Below, piece by piece: positions 1 to 10,519 of a stretch of DNA of 64,000 bases. The stretch comes from Pseudomonadota bacterium. GTDB lineage: Bacteria > Pseudomonadota > Gammaproteobacteria > Acidiferrobacterales > Acidiferrobacteraceae. The position numbers and the translations under genes are program-made. The stretch covers positions 1-64,000 of the forward strand of contig JAJYPD010000001.1 in assembly GCA_021795715.1 (NCBI GenBank), written 5' to 3'. Position 1 is the first letter of the stretch. The number at the start of each line of letters is the position of its first letter. The notes beneath the pieces were generated by a model. It was not told the origin of the DNA. It was given only the letters and a program-made list of their open reading frames with translations, and made no database searches.

Positions 1-223
1 ATCTCAGATCCACAAACGGGATGTCGAGCTGGCGCGACAGGAAATCGAGCAGCTGATCCTCGGTCAGAAATCCATTCTCGATCAGGACCCGCCCGAGCCG
101 GCGGCCGCTCTTGCGCTGATCGGCGAGCGCGGCGTCGAGCTGACTTTGCGAAATCACCTTGTGCTCCAGCAACAGGTCGCCAAGACGGACCTTGCGGGGC
201 CGCACGGCAGCCGGCTCCCTCAT
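1..223 (-). CDS. GspE/PilB-type secretion or pilus ATPase, N-terminal fragment (cut by window edge)
   Basis: About 74 N-terminal residues are visible and the gene runs off the left edge. The fragment has the MshE/GspE N-terminal pattern: a basic leader, then LGDLLLEHKVIS, a helix ending in LGRVLIENGFLT, and FLSRQLDIPFVDL. This fold occurs at the front of type II secretion and type IV pilus assembly ATPases, where it binds the inner-membrane platform or cyclic-di-GMP. The start is ATG at 221-223, preceded by GGAGG seven to eight bases upstream. The gene is divergent from trmL. Whether it is gspE, pilB or mshE cannot be told because the ATPase domain lies outside the window. Confidence 0.8.
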   Translation of the reverse strand, partial: MREPAAVRPRKVRLGDLLLEHKVISQSQLDAALADQRKSGRRLGRVLIENGFLTEDQLLDFLSRQLDIPFVDLR

Positions 224-294
224 AATACCTCCACGAGGCTGTATACTATGTCGAACATCGTCCTTGCAAAAACCACACCAGAGCAGAACCTGGC

Positions 295-780
295 ATGACG
301 GACCCGGCCTTCGACAGCCTCCATGTCGTCTTGTTTGAACCGGAAATTCCCCCAAACACCGGCAACATCATCCGCCTGTGCGCCAATACCGGCGCGCGAC
401 TGCATCTCATCGAGCCGCTCGGCTTTCGCCTGGAAGACCGCCTCTTGCGCCGCGCCGGACTCGATTACCGCGAGTGGGTGACGCTGACCGTCCATCCCTC
501 GCTCGCAGACTTCATCCGCGAGGTGGGCCCGCGGCGTCTATGGGCCTTCACCACCCATGCGGCACGCCATTACGATGAACCCGGGTACCGGCCGGGCGAT
601 GCCCTCCTGTTTGGCCCGGAATCACGCGGCTTGCCGCAAGCCTGGCTAAAGGCGCACGGCCCGGAACACTGTCTGCGCATCCCCATGCGGCCTGGCAACC
701 GCAGTCTCAATTTGTCCAATGCCGTCGCAATCGTCGTGTTCGAGGCCTGGCGCCAGCGCGGTTTTGCCGGCGGCCGCTGA
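295..780 (+). CDS. trmL: tRNA (cytidine/uridine(34)-2'-O)-methyltransferase TrmL
   Basis: SPOUT-family enzyme that methylates the wobble ribose of tRNA-Leu isoacceptors using SAM. The 161-residue length matches TrmL/YibK. Visible signature elements are PEIPPNTGNIIRLCANTGA near the N-terminus, LLFGPESRGLP in the middle and the C-terminal knot segment IPMRPGNRSLNLSNAVAIV. Cytoplasmic. trxC follows 48 bases downstream on the same strand. The start is the first ATG after the divergent promoter region; a TATACT hexamer at 242-247 could be its -10 element, although no good -35 is seen. Confidence 0.95.
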   Translation: MTDPAFDSLHVVLFEPEIPPNTGNIIRLCANTGARLHLIEPLGFRLEDRLLRRAGLDYREWVTLTVHPSLADFIREVGPRRLWAFTTHAARHYDEPGYRPGDALLFGPESRGLPQAWLKAHGPEHCLRIPMRPGNRSLNLSNAVAIVVFEAWRQRGFAGGR

Positions 781-828
781 CTGGAAAACGCGCGCCCCGG
801 TCCCCATATCGCGGCCATAGGAGGTTCT

Positions 829-1266
829 ATGGCGAACACGAAACAGCTCGTATGCCCCCATTGTGGGCAGCGCAACCGGGTACCGGCCGACCGCTTTGCC
901 GATCAGCCCCGCTGCGGCGGCTGCCACCAGCCCTTGTTTTCCGGCGCACCCATCAATGCCGACGAACGGTCGTTCGCAGCCCAGGTTCAAGGCAGCGATC
1001 TGCCGGTCATCGTCGACTTCTGGGCACCTTGGTGCGGTCCCTGCCGGATGATGGCGCCCGCCTTTGCCCAGGCAGCGGCCGACCTGAACTTCCAGGCCCG
1101 CTTCCTCAAGGTCAACACCGAGGAACAACAGGCGCTGGCGAGCCATCACGGCATCCGCAGCATCCCGACGCTGGCGATCTTCCGCGGCGGCCGCGAAGTC
1201 GCGCGCACGGCGGGTGCCATGGACACCGCGCGGCTCAAGAGCTGGGCGTTGCCGCACCTGCAGTAG
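829..1266 (+). CDS. trxC: thioredoxin 2 with N-terminal zinc ribbon
   Basis: Cytoplasmic disulfide reductase. The N-terminal zinc-binding domain has two CxxC pairs (C9/C12 and C29/C32), which separate TrxC from TrxA. The thioredoxin fold carries the WCGPC active site (C69, C72) and the cis-proline segment RSIPTLAIF. Length 145 residues is normal for TrxC. A clear GGAGG lies seven to eight bases before the ATG. Its 3' end overlaps by 32 bases the end of a small convergent gene on the other strand. Confidence 0.96.
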   Translation: MANTKQLVCPHCGQRNRVPADRFADQPRCGGCHQPLFSGAPINADERSFAAQVQGSDLPVIVDFWAPWCGPCRMMAPAFAQAAADLNFQARFLKVNTEEQQALASHHGIRSIPTLAIFRGGREVARTAGAMDTARLKSWALPHLQ

Positions 1267-1420
1267 AGGCATGCGCGCCGGCGCGCTGATGCGCTGACCG
1301 GATGACCACATGCTGTCTGCGCCGGTAGACGAGATGGTGATGATTGACCCAGGCGGTCGCAGCCACGGCTGAGCCTGCCAACAGGATCGACAGCGTGATA
1401 CCGAATGCCAGCTTGCGCAT
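1235..1420 (-). CDS. small secreted or membrane-anchored protein of unknown function (61 aa)
   Basis: A short reading frame with a perfect AGGAGG six bases before its ATG. The product starts MRKLAFGITLSILLAGSAVA, a textbook Sec signal peptide with an AVA cleavage site, followed by about 40 residues rich in His, Arg, Ala and Ser. No family is recognised. It runs convergent to trxC and overlaps its last 32 bases, so the C-terminal sequence is constrained by trxC. The ribosome binding site and signal peptide make it more than a chance frame. Confidence 0.6.
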   Translation of the reverse strand: MRKLAFGITLSILLAGSAVAATAWVNHHHLVYRRRQHVVIRSAHQRAGAHASTAGAATPSS

Positions 1421-1499
1421 AACGCCTCCTTGATGCCATCCATTGTAGACCTCGCCCGTGCTCGTGCACAGCCAGGCGCCGATCGGGTATGCTGCGCGC

Positions 1500-3227
1500 A
1501 TGGGTCTTGCCCTTACACGGCTGCAACGCAAGGTTCTCGCCGTTATCCTCATCATCGTCGTCGTACCCATGCTCGTGGCCGGCGCGATGGCGGCCGACTG
1601 GGTGTCGACGCACTTTGAGCATCGCCTGGAACAGTGGATCAGTGGCGCCGCGCACGTCGATCGCATCTGGCTCAACGCCTATCAAAACGACGGCTTGATG
1701 CTCGGGCGCGCCTTGCAGCGCGACGGCGCCTATCGTGCGGCACTCGCCCACGGCCGCGTGGTCCCGCCGCTTGCCTGGCGCAACATCGCCCGCCAGCTCG
1801 GCCTGCGCGTCATCCAGGTCTACAACGGCGACCGGCAGCTCATCTATTCTTCGACACCGCTGCGGCTCGTCGGTCACTGGCAGCCCAACCATCCGCAGGC
1901 TTTGCTGCGCGCGGTTGACGACCACCACAACATGCTGGTCGCGATCGCCGTCACGCCCATTCCGTTTGGCAACAACCAGCGCGACTATGTGCTCCTGGGT
2001 GGCCTGCTCAACCGCTATTTCGTCACCGAACTGGCCCAGCTGACCGGCCTCGAAACCCGCGTCTACTACCGGGACGGACACCAGTACGTCGACTTGCTGC
2101 CGAACTCACGCCCGGGGGATCCCTTGCGCGGCCTGTCGCCGGCGCGTCTGCGGCGCCTGTTGCTCGCAGGCAAGGCCGACTATGACATGCGCGCCGACAC
2201 CGGCCAGTTTCGCGGCCTGTATACGCCGATCGCAGATTCGGACGGCCACGTCGAAGCGATTGTCTTCAACGGCTTGCGGCGCAACGACATCGATACCTTT
2301 CTCACCAATCGCGCCGCCCTCTTTCTGGTGATATCGTTTGCAGGCGTGGTCATCGGTGGCCTGACGGGCCTTCTCTTGAGCCGGCTGATCGTGCGGCCGG
2401 TCAAAGACCTGCATAACGCCGTCATGCGGCTTGCCAGCCAGAATTTCGATGCCACCGTTCCGGCCAGTACCCGCGACGAACTGGGTGATCTGGGCCAGGC
2501 GTTCAACGCCATGGCGGCGCGGCTGCGCATGGCCCGTGATGACGAACAAAAGCGCTTTCGCCAGGACAAGCTGGTGGCGCTCGGCCAGCTGTCCTCGGCG
2601 CTCGCCCATGAAATCCGCAATCCGATCGGCGTCATTTCGGCGGCGAGCGCCCTGCTCGACAGACCGGATCAGACCGCAGACAAGCAGACGGAGCTCAAAC
2701 GCATGATCCGTGAGGAAAGCGCACGCGTCAGTGCGCTCGTGAGCGACTTCCTGAAGCTTTCCCGTAACCGCCCGCCGTCGCCGGCGGCCATCGATCCGGC
2801 AGCGCCCATGCGGCGCGCCGTGGCGGGCGTGATCGCCAGGTACCCAGAGATTACCGTCGATTACGCGCTGCAGCACGGGCAGGCGCACATTCTTGCCGAC
2901 GGCGATCTCCTCCAGCAGGTCTGGACCAATCTGCTGACAAATGCCGCCGAAGCCATGAACGGCCGGGGACACATCCGGCTTGCCAGCAGTTGCCGGGGAC
3001 AATCGGTATTCCTCAGCATCGACGACGATGGCCCGGGATTGGATGCGGCGGTCATGCCGCGCCTGTTCGAGCCCTTCTTCACCACCAAGGCGAGCGGCAC
3101 CGGACTCGGCCTGTCGATCGCCGCCGCTTTGGTGGAGGCCAACAATGGACACCTGGAGGCCGTGCCGCAACCCGGCTGCGGCGCCCGCTTCGTCATGCGC
3201 TTTCCCCTCATGGGAGACACCACGTGA
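1500..3227 (+). CDS. two-component sensor histidine kinase (HAMP-HisKA-HATPase)
   Basis: Inner-membrane sensor kinase. Residues about 11-33 form TM1, about 240 residues follow as a periplasmic sensory region, TM2 is at about 272-297, then a HAMP linker, a HisKA domain with LAHEIRNP (phospho-His near H370), and an ATPase domain with NLLTNAAEAM, DDDGPGLD and GTGLGLSIA. The closest functional class is the NtrB/ZraS type that partners sigma54 activators. ATG 1500 is preferred over the upstream GTG 1458 because TM1 follows it at the normal distance. The stop overlaps the regulator start (GTGA), so the pair is translationally coupled. The ligand is unknown. Confidence 0.9.
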   Translation: MGLALTRLQRKVLAVILIIVVVPMLVAGAMAADWVSTHFEHRLEQWISGAAHVDRIWLNAYQNDGLMLGRALQRDGAYRAALAHGRVVPPLAWRNIARQLGLRVIQVYNGDRQLIYSSTPLRLVGHWQPNHPQALLRAVDDHHNMLVAIAVTPIPFGNNQRDYVLLGGLLNRYFVTELAQLTGLETRVYYRDGHQYVDLLPNSRPGDPLRGLSPARLRRLLLAGKADYDMRADTGQFRGLYTPIADSDGHVEAIVFNGLRRNDIDTFLTNRAALFLVISFAGVVIGGLTGLLLSRLIVRPVKDLHNAVMRLASQNFDATVPASTRDELGDLGQAFNAMAARLRMARDDEQKRFRQDKLVALGQLSSALAHEIRNPIGVISAASALLDRPDQTADKQTELKRMIREESARVSALVSDFLKLSRNRPPSPAAIDPAAPMRRAVAGVIARYPEITVDYALQHGQAHILADGDLLQQVWTNLLTNAAEAMNGRGHIRLASSCRGQSVFLSIDDDGPGLDAAVMPRLFEPFFTTKASGTGLGLSIAAALVEANNGHLEAVPQPGCGARFVMRFPLMGDTT

Positions 3228-4600
3228 CCAGCACCATCCTGGCAATCGACGACGAGGCCAACATCCTCGCCCTGATCCGCATGATCCTCGAGGATCAGGG
3301 ACATCGTGTCGTCACGGCGCACGATGCCGAATCGGCTCTGGCGGAACTCCAGAATCTGGATCCGGATGTCATCCTGTCGGATCTGCGCATGCCCGGCATG
3401 GGGGGCGAGGAATTCGTGCGGCGGGTGCGCGCCGAACGCACCGACATTCCCATCATCATCATCACCGCCCATGGCACCATCAGCAGCGCCGTCGAAAGCA
3501 TTCATGCCGGCGCAAGCGACTACCTGACCAAGCCATTTGAGCCGGCGGCGCTGGAGATAGCCGTCCATAACGCCCTGAAGCTGCGCCAGATCCTGAAGGA
3601 GAACGCGCGCCTGAAAGCCGACGCCAGCGCGCAGGCGGCGGCGCGCCGCCGCCTCGTCGGCACCAGCGCCCGCATGCAGCAGCTGATGACGGACATCGCG
3701 CGGGTCGCGCCCGTCAAGACCAACGTCCTGATCACGGGCGAATCCGGCACGGGCAAGGAACTGGTGGCCCGCACCATCCACGAACTCGGACGGCGCGACA
3801 AGCCCTGGGTCGCGATCAACTGTTCGGCGATACCGCGGGAATTGCTCGAAAGCGAGCTCTTTGGATTTGTGAAGGGCGCATTCAGCGGCGCCACGCACAA
3901 CCGGCCGGGACGGCTTGAACAGGCACAGGGCGGCACACTCTTTCTGGACGAGATCGGCGAACTCAACATCGAACTGCAGGCGAAGCTTTTGCGGGTGCTG
4001 CAGGAACGCGAATACTCGCCGCTTGGGTCCAACCAGGTGCGGACCGCAGACATCCGCCTGCTGGCCGCCACCAACCGCAATCTCCAGGAACTGGTCCGCG
4101 AAGGCCGCTTCCGCGAAGATCTTCTCTACCGCCTGGATGTCTACAACATCAACGTCCCGCCCCTGCGGGAACGCCGGGACGATATCCCGCTGCTCGCCAA
4201 CACTTTTCTGCGCGAACTGTCATTGGAGATGGACCGGGGCGTGGTGGCGTTTACCGAAGACGCGCTCGCCGCGTTGCAGGCCTACCCCTGGCCGGGCAAT
4301 ATCCGCGAACTGCACAATGCGGTGGAACGGGCGCTTTTGACCTGCGCCAGCACACACATCAGCAGCGATGCGCTGCCGCTGCCGCGGCCGCCGCGGCCGG
4401 CCCCCCCGGCGGCTGCCGTCGATCCGGACGGCGACCTCCAGGGATGGCTCGAGCGGCTCGAGCGGGACGCGATCGTGGCGGCACTCGAGGCCTGCGACGG
4501 GGTCCAGGCACGGGCGGCGGAACGGCTGGGCATCAATGAGCGCAGCCTCTGGCACCGGATCAAGAAGCTCGGCATCCGCGTGAGCCGGCGGGCCACCTGA
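3224..4600 (+). CDS. sigma54-dependent response regulator (NtrC family) with GAFSGA variant
   Basis: Partner of the preceding kinase, 458 residues. The receiver domain has the acidic pair near residues 8-9, phospho-acceptor D53 in SDLRMPG and K in LTKPF. The AAA+ domain has Walker A GESGTGKE (about 172-179), Walker [11 protein letters not shown] and arginine-finger region FREDLLYRL. A Fis-type HTH is at the C-terminus (ARAAERLGINERSLWHRIKK). The sigma54-contact loop reads GAFSGA (about 218-223) instead of GAFTGA. The start is GTG 3224 inside the kinase stop codon. The target promoters are not evident. Confidence 0.92.
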   Translation: MTSTILAIDDEANILALIRMILEDQGHRVVTAHDAESALAELQNLDPDVILSDLRMPGMGGEEFVRRVRAERTDIPIIIITAHGTISSAVESIHAGASDYLTKPFEPAALEIAVHNALKLRQILKENARLKADASAQAAARRRLVGTSARMQQLMTDIARVAPVKTNVLITGESGTGKELVARTIHELGRRDKPWVAINCSAIPRELLESELFGFVKGAFSGATHNRPGRLEQAQGGTLFLDEIGELNIELQAKLLRVLQEREYSPLGSNQVRTADIRLLAATNRNLQELVREGRFREDLLYRLDVYNINVPPLRERRDDIPLLANTFLRELSLEMDRGVVAFTEDALAALQAYPWPGNIRELHNAVERALLTCASTHISSDALPLPRPPRPAPPAAAVDPDGDLQGWLERLERDAIVAALEACDGVQARAAERLGINERSLWHRIKKLGIRVSRRAT

Positions 4601-4604
4601 GCGC

Positions 4605-4976
4605 CTAGAGCAGTTCGGTGTCGTCGTCGGAATAGGCCGGCGCACTCACGCAAAGGAGACGCAAGTCCGTGGTGCCCAGGGCGCGGATCTTGTGGGGCGC
4701 GCCGGGCGGTATGAGGACCGTGTCACCGGCACCGATGACCCATTCGCCGGCACCCACACACATCAAACCCTGCCCTTCCAGCACATAATAGAGTTCCTCG
4801 ACGCACCGGTGGCGGTGCAGCCGCGTGGTGCAGCCTGCGGCGATGGTCGCTTCCGCCAGGCTTTGCGCGCGGTTGCCATGAACCCGGGGGTGCATCAGCT
4901 CGCGCACCCGGGATCCATCCTTGGCGACGAACGCCGTGACGTCCCGGTCACGGACACAGCGCGGATCACCGCTCAT
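4605..4976 (-). CDS. cupin-domain protein
   Basis: A 123-residue single-domain cupin. Motif 1 (TTRLHRHRCVEELYYVLEG) has the metal-ligand pattern HxH followed by E; motif 2 is PPGAPHKIRALG with the last His. Such proteins bind a divalent metal and act as small-molecule isomerases, dioxygenases or binding proteins; the substrate is not predictable here. The ATG overlaps the stop of the quinone oxidoreductase gene (ATGA), so it is the last gene of an rpiA-oxidoreductase-cupin operon. Confidence 0.85.
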   Translation of the reverse strand: MSGDPRCVRDRDVTAFVAKDGSRVRELMHPRVHGNRAQSLAEATIAAGCTTRLHRHRCVEELYYVLEGQGLMCVGAGEWVIGAGDTVLIPPGAPHKIRALGTTDLRLLCVSAPAYSDDDTELL

Positions 4977-6007
4977 AATGCCGCCCCTGGCGCCGGCGCG
5001 GCCTCCATACGCACCACCACGCGGCCGATCTGCGTACCGGAAAGCAACCGCTCGGCCATGGTCGGAACCTCGGACAACGGCACGATCGTCGCCAGGTCCG
5101 CAAGGTGCGCCGGCCTCCAGGGTCCCGCCAGTTTCTGCCAAAGGGCATGGCGTCTTGCGATGGGCACCCGCACGGAATCGATGCCCGCCAGACGCACGCC
5201 GCGCAAGATGAACGGGAAGACCGATGTCGAAAAATGCGTCCCGCCGGCCATGCCGCACAAGGCGAAAACACCGTCCTCATGGATCTGCTTTAGGATGTCT
5301 TCGATGGCCTTGCCGCCGACGGTGTCGACGGCACCGCGCCAGCGCGCCCGCACCAGGGCCTTGCCGGCGGGGGTGGCCAGAGAGTCCGGAAGACAGACTT
5401 CGTGCGCACCGATGCCCTGCAGATAGGCCGTGGCCGCCTTGCGGCTCGCGGCGGTGACCCGCAGGCCCTGCGCGGCGAGAATCGCCACGGTCTGGCTGCC
5501 GACGGCGCCCGTCGCACCGGTGACAAGCACCGCATCGCCGGCCTGCACGCCGCCATCGATAAGCGCCTGCGCACACAGGCCCGCCGTCAGTCCGGCCGTG
5601 CCGAAAATCATACTGTCGAGGGTGCTCAGGGATGCCGGGATCGGGATCACCCAGTCCTGCGGAACGACCGCGTAGTCGGCGAAGCCGCCCGGACGATCCA
5701 CACCGAAACCAAAGCCGGTGACGAGGACGCGCTGCCCGACCCAGTCCGCCCGCCCCCGGCTTGCCACCACCACACCGGCGGCATCGATACCCGGCACATG
5801 GGGATAAGCGCAGGCGATGCCCCTGGCGCCACGCACGACCAGGGCATCCTTGTAATTCAGGGCGGAAAACGCGACGCGGATCAGCAGATCCCCGTCACCT
5901 GCCGGCGGGAGCGGATGCGCGCGGATGGCACACAGGACACCCCCCGCCGTCTTGTCCACGACAAAGGCGCGACAGTGGGCTGGCCACTGCCCCTCGCCCG
6001 GGGTCAT
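4973..6007 (-). CDS. AcuI/YhdH-type NADPH-dependent quinone or acrylyl-CoA oxidoreductase
   Basis: Zinc-free medium-chain dehydrogenase, 344 residues. N-terminal GroES-like domain with [13 protein letters not shown] and [12 protein letters not shown]; Rossmann domain with [22 protein letters not shown] as the nucleotide-binding loop. These are features of the YhdH/AcuI subfamily, which reduces acryloyl-CoA or quinones with NADPH. Both ends show ATGA overlaps, with rpiA upstream and the cupin downstream, so all three are probably co-translated. The start is fixed by the overlap with the rpiA stop. Confidence 0.88.
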   Translation of the reverse strand: MTPGEGQWPAHCRAFVVDKTAGGVLCAIRAHPLPPAGDGDLLIRVAFSALNYKDALVVRGARGIACAYPHVPGIDAAGVVVASRGRADWVGQRVLVTGFGFGVDRPGGFADYAVVPQDWVIPIPASLSTLDSMIFGTAGLTAGLCAQALIDGGVQAGDAVLVTGATGAVGSQTVAILAAQGLRVTAASRKAATAYLQGIGAHEVCLPDSLATPAGKALVRARWRGAVDTVGGKAIEDILKQIHEDGVFALCGMAGGTHFSTSVFPFILRGVRLAGIDSVRVPIARRHALWQKLAGPWRPAHLADLATIVPLSEVPTMAERLLSGTQIGRVVVRMEAAPAPGAAL

Positions 6008-6663
6008 GCGGGGATGCGGCGCACGCCCTGGCGGGTGCCAAGCAGCAGGATATCGGCTCCGCGGCGGGCAAAAAGGCCGTTGGTGACGACCCCGGTGATG
6101 TGGTTTAGCCGTTCCTCGAGGCCCACCGGGTCGGTGATCGTCAGCCCGTGGATATCGAGGATCTCGTTGCCGTTGTCGGTCTTGAATCCCTTGCGCAATT
6201 CAGGACGCCCGCCGAACGCGACGATCTCGCGGGCCACGAAACTGCGCGCCATGGGTATCACCTCCACGGGCAGCGGGAAGCGGCCGAGGACGTCGACCAG
6301 CTTGCTTTCGTCGCAGATGCAAACAAAGGTCTTGCTGGCTGCGGCGACGATCTTTTCCCGCGTAAGCGCCCCGCCGCCGCCCTTGACCAGGGCGCGGTGC
6401 ACGGTGGCCTCGTCGGCGCCGTCGACATACAGGCCCAGACCCGACACGTCGTTCAGATCCAGCACCGGGATGCCGTGCCGCTTGAGGCGTTCGGCGGTCG
6501 CCACGGAACTGGCGACGGCGCCATCGATGCGGCTTTTGATCGTAGCCAGCTCATCGATGAAAAAATTCGCTGTACTGCCCGTCCCGACGCCGATGATGCT
6601 GCCGGTGGGAACGAACTCCAAGGCCGCGTGGGCGACCGCCTTCTTCATCTCGTCTTGGTTCAT
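6004..6663 (-). CDS. rpiA: ribose-5-phosphate isomerase A
   Basis: Interconverts ribose-5-phosphate and ribulose-5-phosphate in the pentose phosphate and Calvin cycles. 219 residues, the usual RpiA length. Motifs seen: [15 protein letters not shown] (phosphate loop), YVDGADEA with the catalytic acid, and [14 protein letters not shown]. The ATG at 6661-6663 precedes [11 protein letters not shown]; a longer frame upstream is an antisense shadow of the intergenic region. First gene of a three-gene operon and divergent from ilvA. In an autotroph this enzyme would feed CbbP/Rubisco. Confidence 0.96.
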   Translation of the reverse strand: MNQDEMKKAVAHAALEFVPTGSIIGVGTGSTANFFIDELATIKSRIDGAVASSVATAERLKRHGIPVLDLNDVSGLGLYVDGADEATVHRALVKGGGGALTREKIVAAASKTFVCICDESKLVDVLGRFPLPVEVIPMARSFVAREIVAFGGRPELRKGFKTDNGNEILDIHGLTITDPVGLEERLNHITGVVTNGLFARRGADILLLGTRQGVRRIPA

Positions 6664-6769
6664 GGCAGCAGGATACCTGCGCGCTGGGCCCAAGAAAAGG
6701 GCGCCGGCGCGCACATTGGCCCGACAGGCTGCGCCTCTGATAGACTGCGCGTTTTCGGGCGCTGTCGTC

Positions 6770-8268
<1,499 letters not shown>

Positions 8269-8272
<4 letters not shown>

Positions 8273-8595
8273 CGGCGATTGGCCAGCGCCTCGTCGTTGA
8301 AGGCGCCGTCAATGGCGTGAACGACGCGCTCGACCGTCCGCAAATGCGCGATCGGCGCGTCATCGCGCATGGCCTGAAGGCGGATCGGACCAAGCGCCGT
8401 CGTCGCGGTCGCCCGATCGATGACCGCGTCCGTGCCGCCGCCAACGGCCTTCGCCAAAGCGGCCACGATCTGGCCCAGAAAAGGTTCGGAGTGTCCGCCC
8501 GCAAGAGACCGGGTCACCGTCGCACCCGCGTCTGCCTCGACGATCCGGTATCCGGAATGCGTGTCGACATAGACCAACAGTTCACCCAACGTCAT
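8269..8595 (-). CDS. hypothetical protein, 108 aa, last gene of the zapA-fau-ymdB operon
   Basis: No family recognised. The product is soluble, acidic to neutral, without signal peptide or membrane segment. The start is fixed by AGGAGG five bases upstream of ATG 8593-8595, itself lying in the 11-base gap after the GST gene. The stop overlaps the ilvA stop on the opposite strand by four bases. Tight spacing and a strong ribosome binding site argue that it is a real gene co-expressed with the upstream GST/EVE/ymdB genes. Confidence 0.65.
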
Positions 8596-8606
8596 GCTGC
8601 CTCCTA

Positions 8607-9275
8607 TCATCCCGCCAGGAGTCCGGCCCTGAGATCCACCCCGCAGGCCTCCTGGACACGTTCGAAATAGTACATAAGGTCGATCGGCAGGGTCACCCCG
8701 TCGAGAAGCTGCAACGGGAACAGATCCGCGGTCATGAGGATGTCGGCCGCCGACGGCACACCCGCATAAAACCGGTGTGCCTGCAAGAAACCGCCGAGCT
8801 CCCGAAAGCGCGTCATCCGGTCGAGCTGGGCGAAGGCCGCATAACGGTCGTTGGCCAGCTCCTCGACGCTCATGCCCCATCGCGCATGGACGGACGCCTT
8901 GTAGGCGGCCAGATGCCCGCCGTCATCGCCTATGCCCCGGTAGGCCGGCTTCACGGGCGCGTGCAGGCGATCGAGCAGATCCGCCACGCGTGTCCGCCAG
9001 TCGAGAACCGCCTGCCACTGCGCAGCCGGCAGGGGTTCAAGCAGGCTCGGCTGCGCGTAGCGGCGATCCAGTTCGGCAAAAAGCGTGACCGGGTCGGTTT
9101 CGATGCGGCCATCGGGCCAGCACACGACAGGCGCCCTGCGCGCGATGCCCAGCTCGAAAAAAAGCGCATCCTCGTCATAGTCCGGAACGACCAGATCATA
9201 AGGCACACGCTTGTAGCCAAGCGCCAGATGCGCCCGGTCCGACGCCGGGCAAAACCAGAAATGGATCAGCTTCAT
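8607..9275 (-). CDS. glutathione S-transferase family protein
   Basis: 222 residues with a thioredoxin-like N-terminal domain (MKLIHFWFCPASDRAHLALG, a CPxS-type active-site loop) followed by RAPVVCWPDG and a DP-S/T glutathione-contact segment (IETDPVTLFAELD), then an all-helical C-terminal domain. This is the canonical GST layout, related to stringent-starvation-like or maleylacetoacetate isomerase-like GSTs. The ATG overlaps the EVE gene stop (ATGA). The substrate is unknown. Confidence 0.82.
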   Translation of the reverse strand: MKLIHFWFCPASDRAHLALGYKRVPYDLVVPDYDEDALFFELGIARRAPVVCWPDGRIETDPVTLFAELDRRYAQPSLLEPLPAAQWQAVLDWRTRVADLLDRLHAPVKPAYRGIGDDGGHLAAYKASVHARWGMSVEELANDRYAAFAQLDRMTRFRELGGFLQAHRFYAGVPSAADILMTADLFPLQLLDGVTLPIDLMYYFERVQEACGVDLRAGLLAG

Positions 9276-9733
9276 CGGCCTGCAAGCCCGCAGATGACGG
9301 ACCATTCCTCCGCGCTAACCGGCAGCACCGACAAACGGTTGCCGCGCGCCAAAAGCCGCATGCCCGCAAGCGCCGGACACGCCTTCAGTTCCGTCAGGGT
9401 CACGATGCGCGGATAACGCGCGCGCAAGACGACATCGACCATCGACCAGATCGGGCGGGATGCGCTCGCACGGGGATCGTAATGCGGATTTTGGGGATCC
9501 CACGCGGTGAAATCGGGGTAGGCGGCGCGGCCGATCTCCACTTCGCCGACAACACCCGGGACCGCGCAGCTCGAATGATAGAAAAAGGCGAGATCACCTG
9601 GCGCCATCGCGCGCATGTAATTGCGTGCCTGGAAATTCCGCACGCCATCCCAGTGTTCCGTCTGGCCGGGACGTGCCGCCAGATCATCGATCGAAAAGGA
9701 GGCGGGCTCGCTCTTGAACAGCCAGTAGGCCAC
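9272..9733 (-). CDS. EVE domain protein (modified-base or RNA-binding fold)
   Basis: 153 residues forming one EVE domain, a PUA-like fold. Signatures: MAYWLFKSEP at the N-terminus, WDGVRNFQARNYMR, PGDLAFFYHS and a conserved SRPIWSMVDV strand. EVE proteins bind modified nucleotides in RNA or DNA; some are specificity modules of restriction enzymes, but stand-alone ones are common housekeeping proteins. It sits three bases after ymdB and overlaps the GST gene, a frequent gammaproteobacterial arrangement with fau/zapA. Confidence 0.9.
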   Translation of the reverse strand: MAYWLFKSEPASFSIDDLAARPGQTEHWDGVRNFQARNYMRAMAPGDLAFFYHSSCAVPGVVGEVEIGRAAYPDFTAWDPQNPHYDPRASASRPIWSMVDVVLRARYPRIVTLTELKACPALAGMRLLARGNRLSVLPVSAEEWSVICGLAGR

Positions 9734-9736
9734 TGG

Positions 9737-10519
9737 TCACTCGCGAATGGCAAGACGGGAAATGTTGCGGCTGCGGCCGGACCGCGCATCGATGTCGATC
9801 AGCACGGCGCAAAGGGTTGCGCGGCCCTCGGCCGCCTCCATGCGCTCCGGCAGCTTCTGGACCATGCGCCTCAACACCTTCTCTTTGTTCATGCCGATGA
9901 CCGAATCGTAGCAACCGGTCATGCCCACATCGGATATATAGGCGGTACCCTCGGGCAGCACGCGTTCGTCTGCGGTCGGCACGTGTGTGTGAGTGCCGAC
10001 GACGGCGCTCACGCGCCCGTCTGCAAACCAGCCCATCGCCATTTTTTCACTGGTCGTTTCTGCATGAAAATCGACGAGGATCGCCTTGACGCCAGCCGGC
10101 TTGGCGGTGAGCGTGCGCTCCACACAGGCAAAGGGGCAATCCAGCACGGGATGCATGAAGGCCGTGCCCATGACATTGAGGACCGCGAAGGGCTCGCCCT
10201 GCGCGGACTCCCCCACATACCAGCCGCTGCCCGGCACCGCCGGGGGGTAGTTATGGGGGCGCAGCAGGCGCCGCTCGCGCCCGACGAGATCAATCGCCTC
10301 GCGCTTGTCGAATACGTGGTTGCCGGTGCTCAAAACGTCCACACCCTGCTGCAGGCACTCGCGGGCGATCTTTTCCGTGACCCCAAAGCCCCCAGCCGCA
10401 TTCTCGATGTTCACGACAACCACGTCGATCTTCATGCGCGCGCGCAGGTTGGCCAAATTCGCAAGCAAAACACGGCGTCCGGCGTCACCTACGACGTCGC
10501 CGACAAAAAGAAGGTTCAT
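9737..10519 (-). CDS. YmdB-type metallophosphoesterase (2',3'-cAMP phosphodiesterase family)
   Basis: 260 residues of the calcineurin-like family that includes Bacillus YmdB. Metal ligands are visible in FVGDVVGDAG (D8), NIENAAGGFG (E and N near residues 39-40), STGNHVFD, VDFHAETTSEK and GTHTHVPTADE. Members hydrolyse cyclic nucleotides with a di-iron centre. The ATG overlaps the fau stop (ATGA) and the EVE gene follows by three bases, so it is an internal gene of the operon. Confidence 0.9.
   Translation of the reverse strand: MNLLFVGDVVGDAGRRVLLANLANLRARMKIDVVVVNIENAAGGFGVTEKIARECLQQGVDVLSTGNHVFDKREAIDLVGRERRLLRPHNYPPAVPGSGWYVGESAQGEPFAVLNVMGTAFMHPVLDCPFACVERTLTAKPAGVKAILVDFHAETTSEKMAMGWFADGRVSAVVGTHTHVPTADERVLPEGTAYISDVGMTGCYDSVIGMNKEKVLRRMVQKLPERMEAAEGRATLCAVLIDIDARSGRSRNISRLAIRE

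Noticed and set aside
9272-9733. EVE domain as part of a modification-dependent restriction system
   Set aside because: It is a stand-alone EVE protein in a housekeeping operon with fau and ymdB; no nuclease or helicase gene is adjacent.
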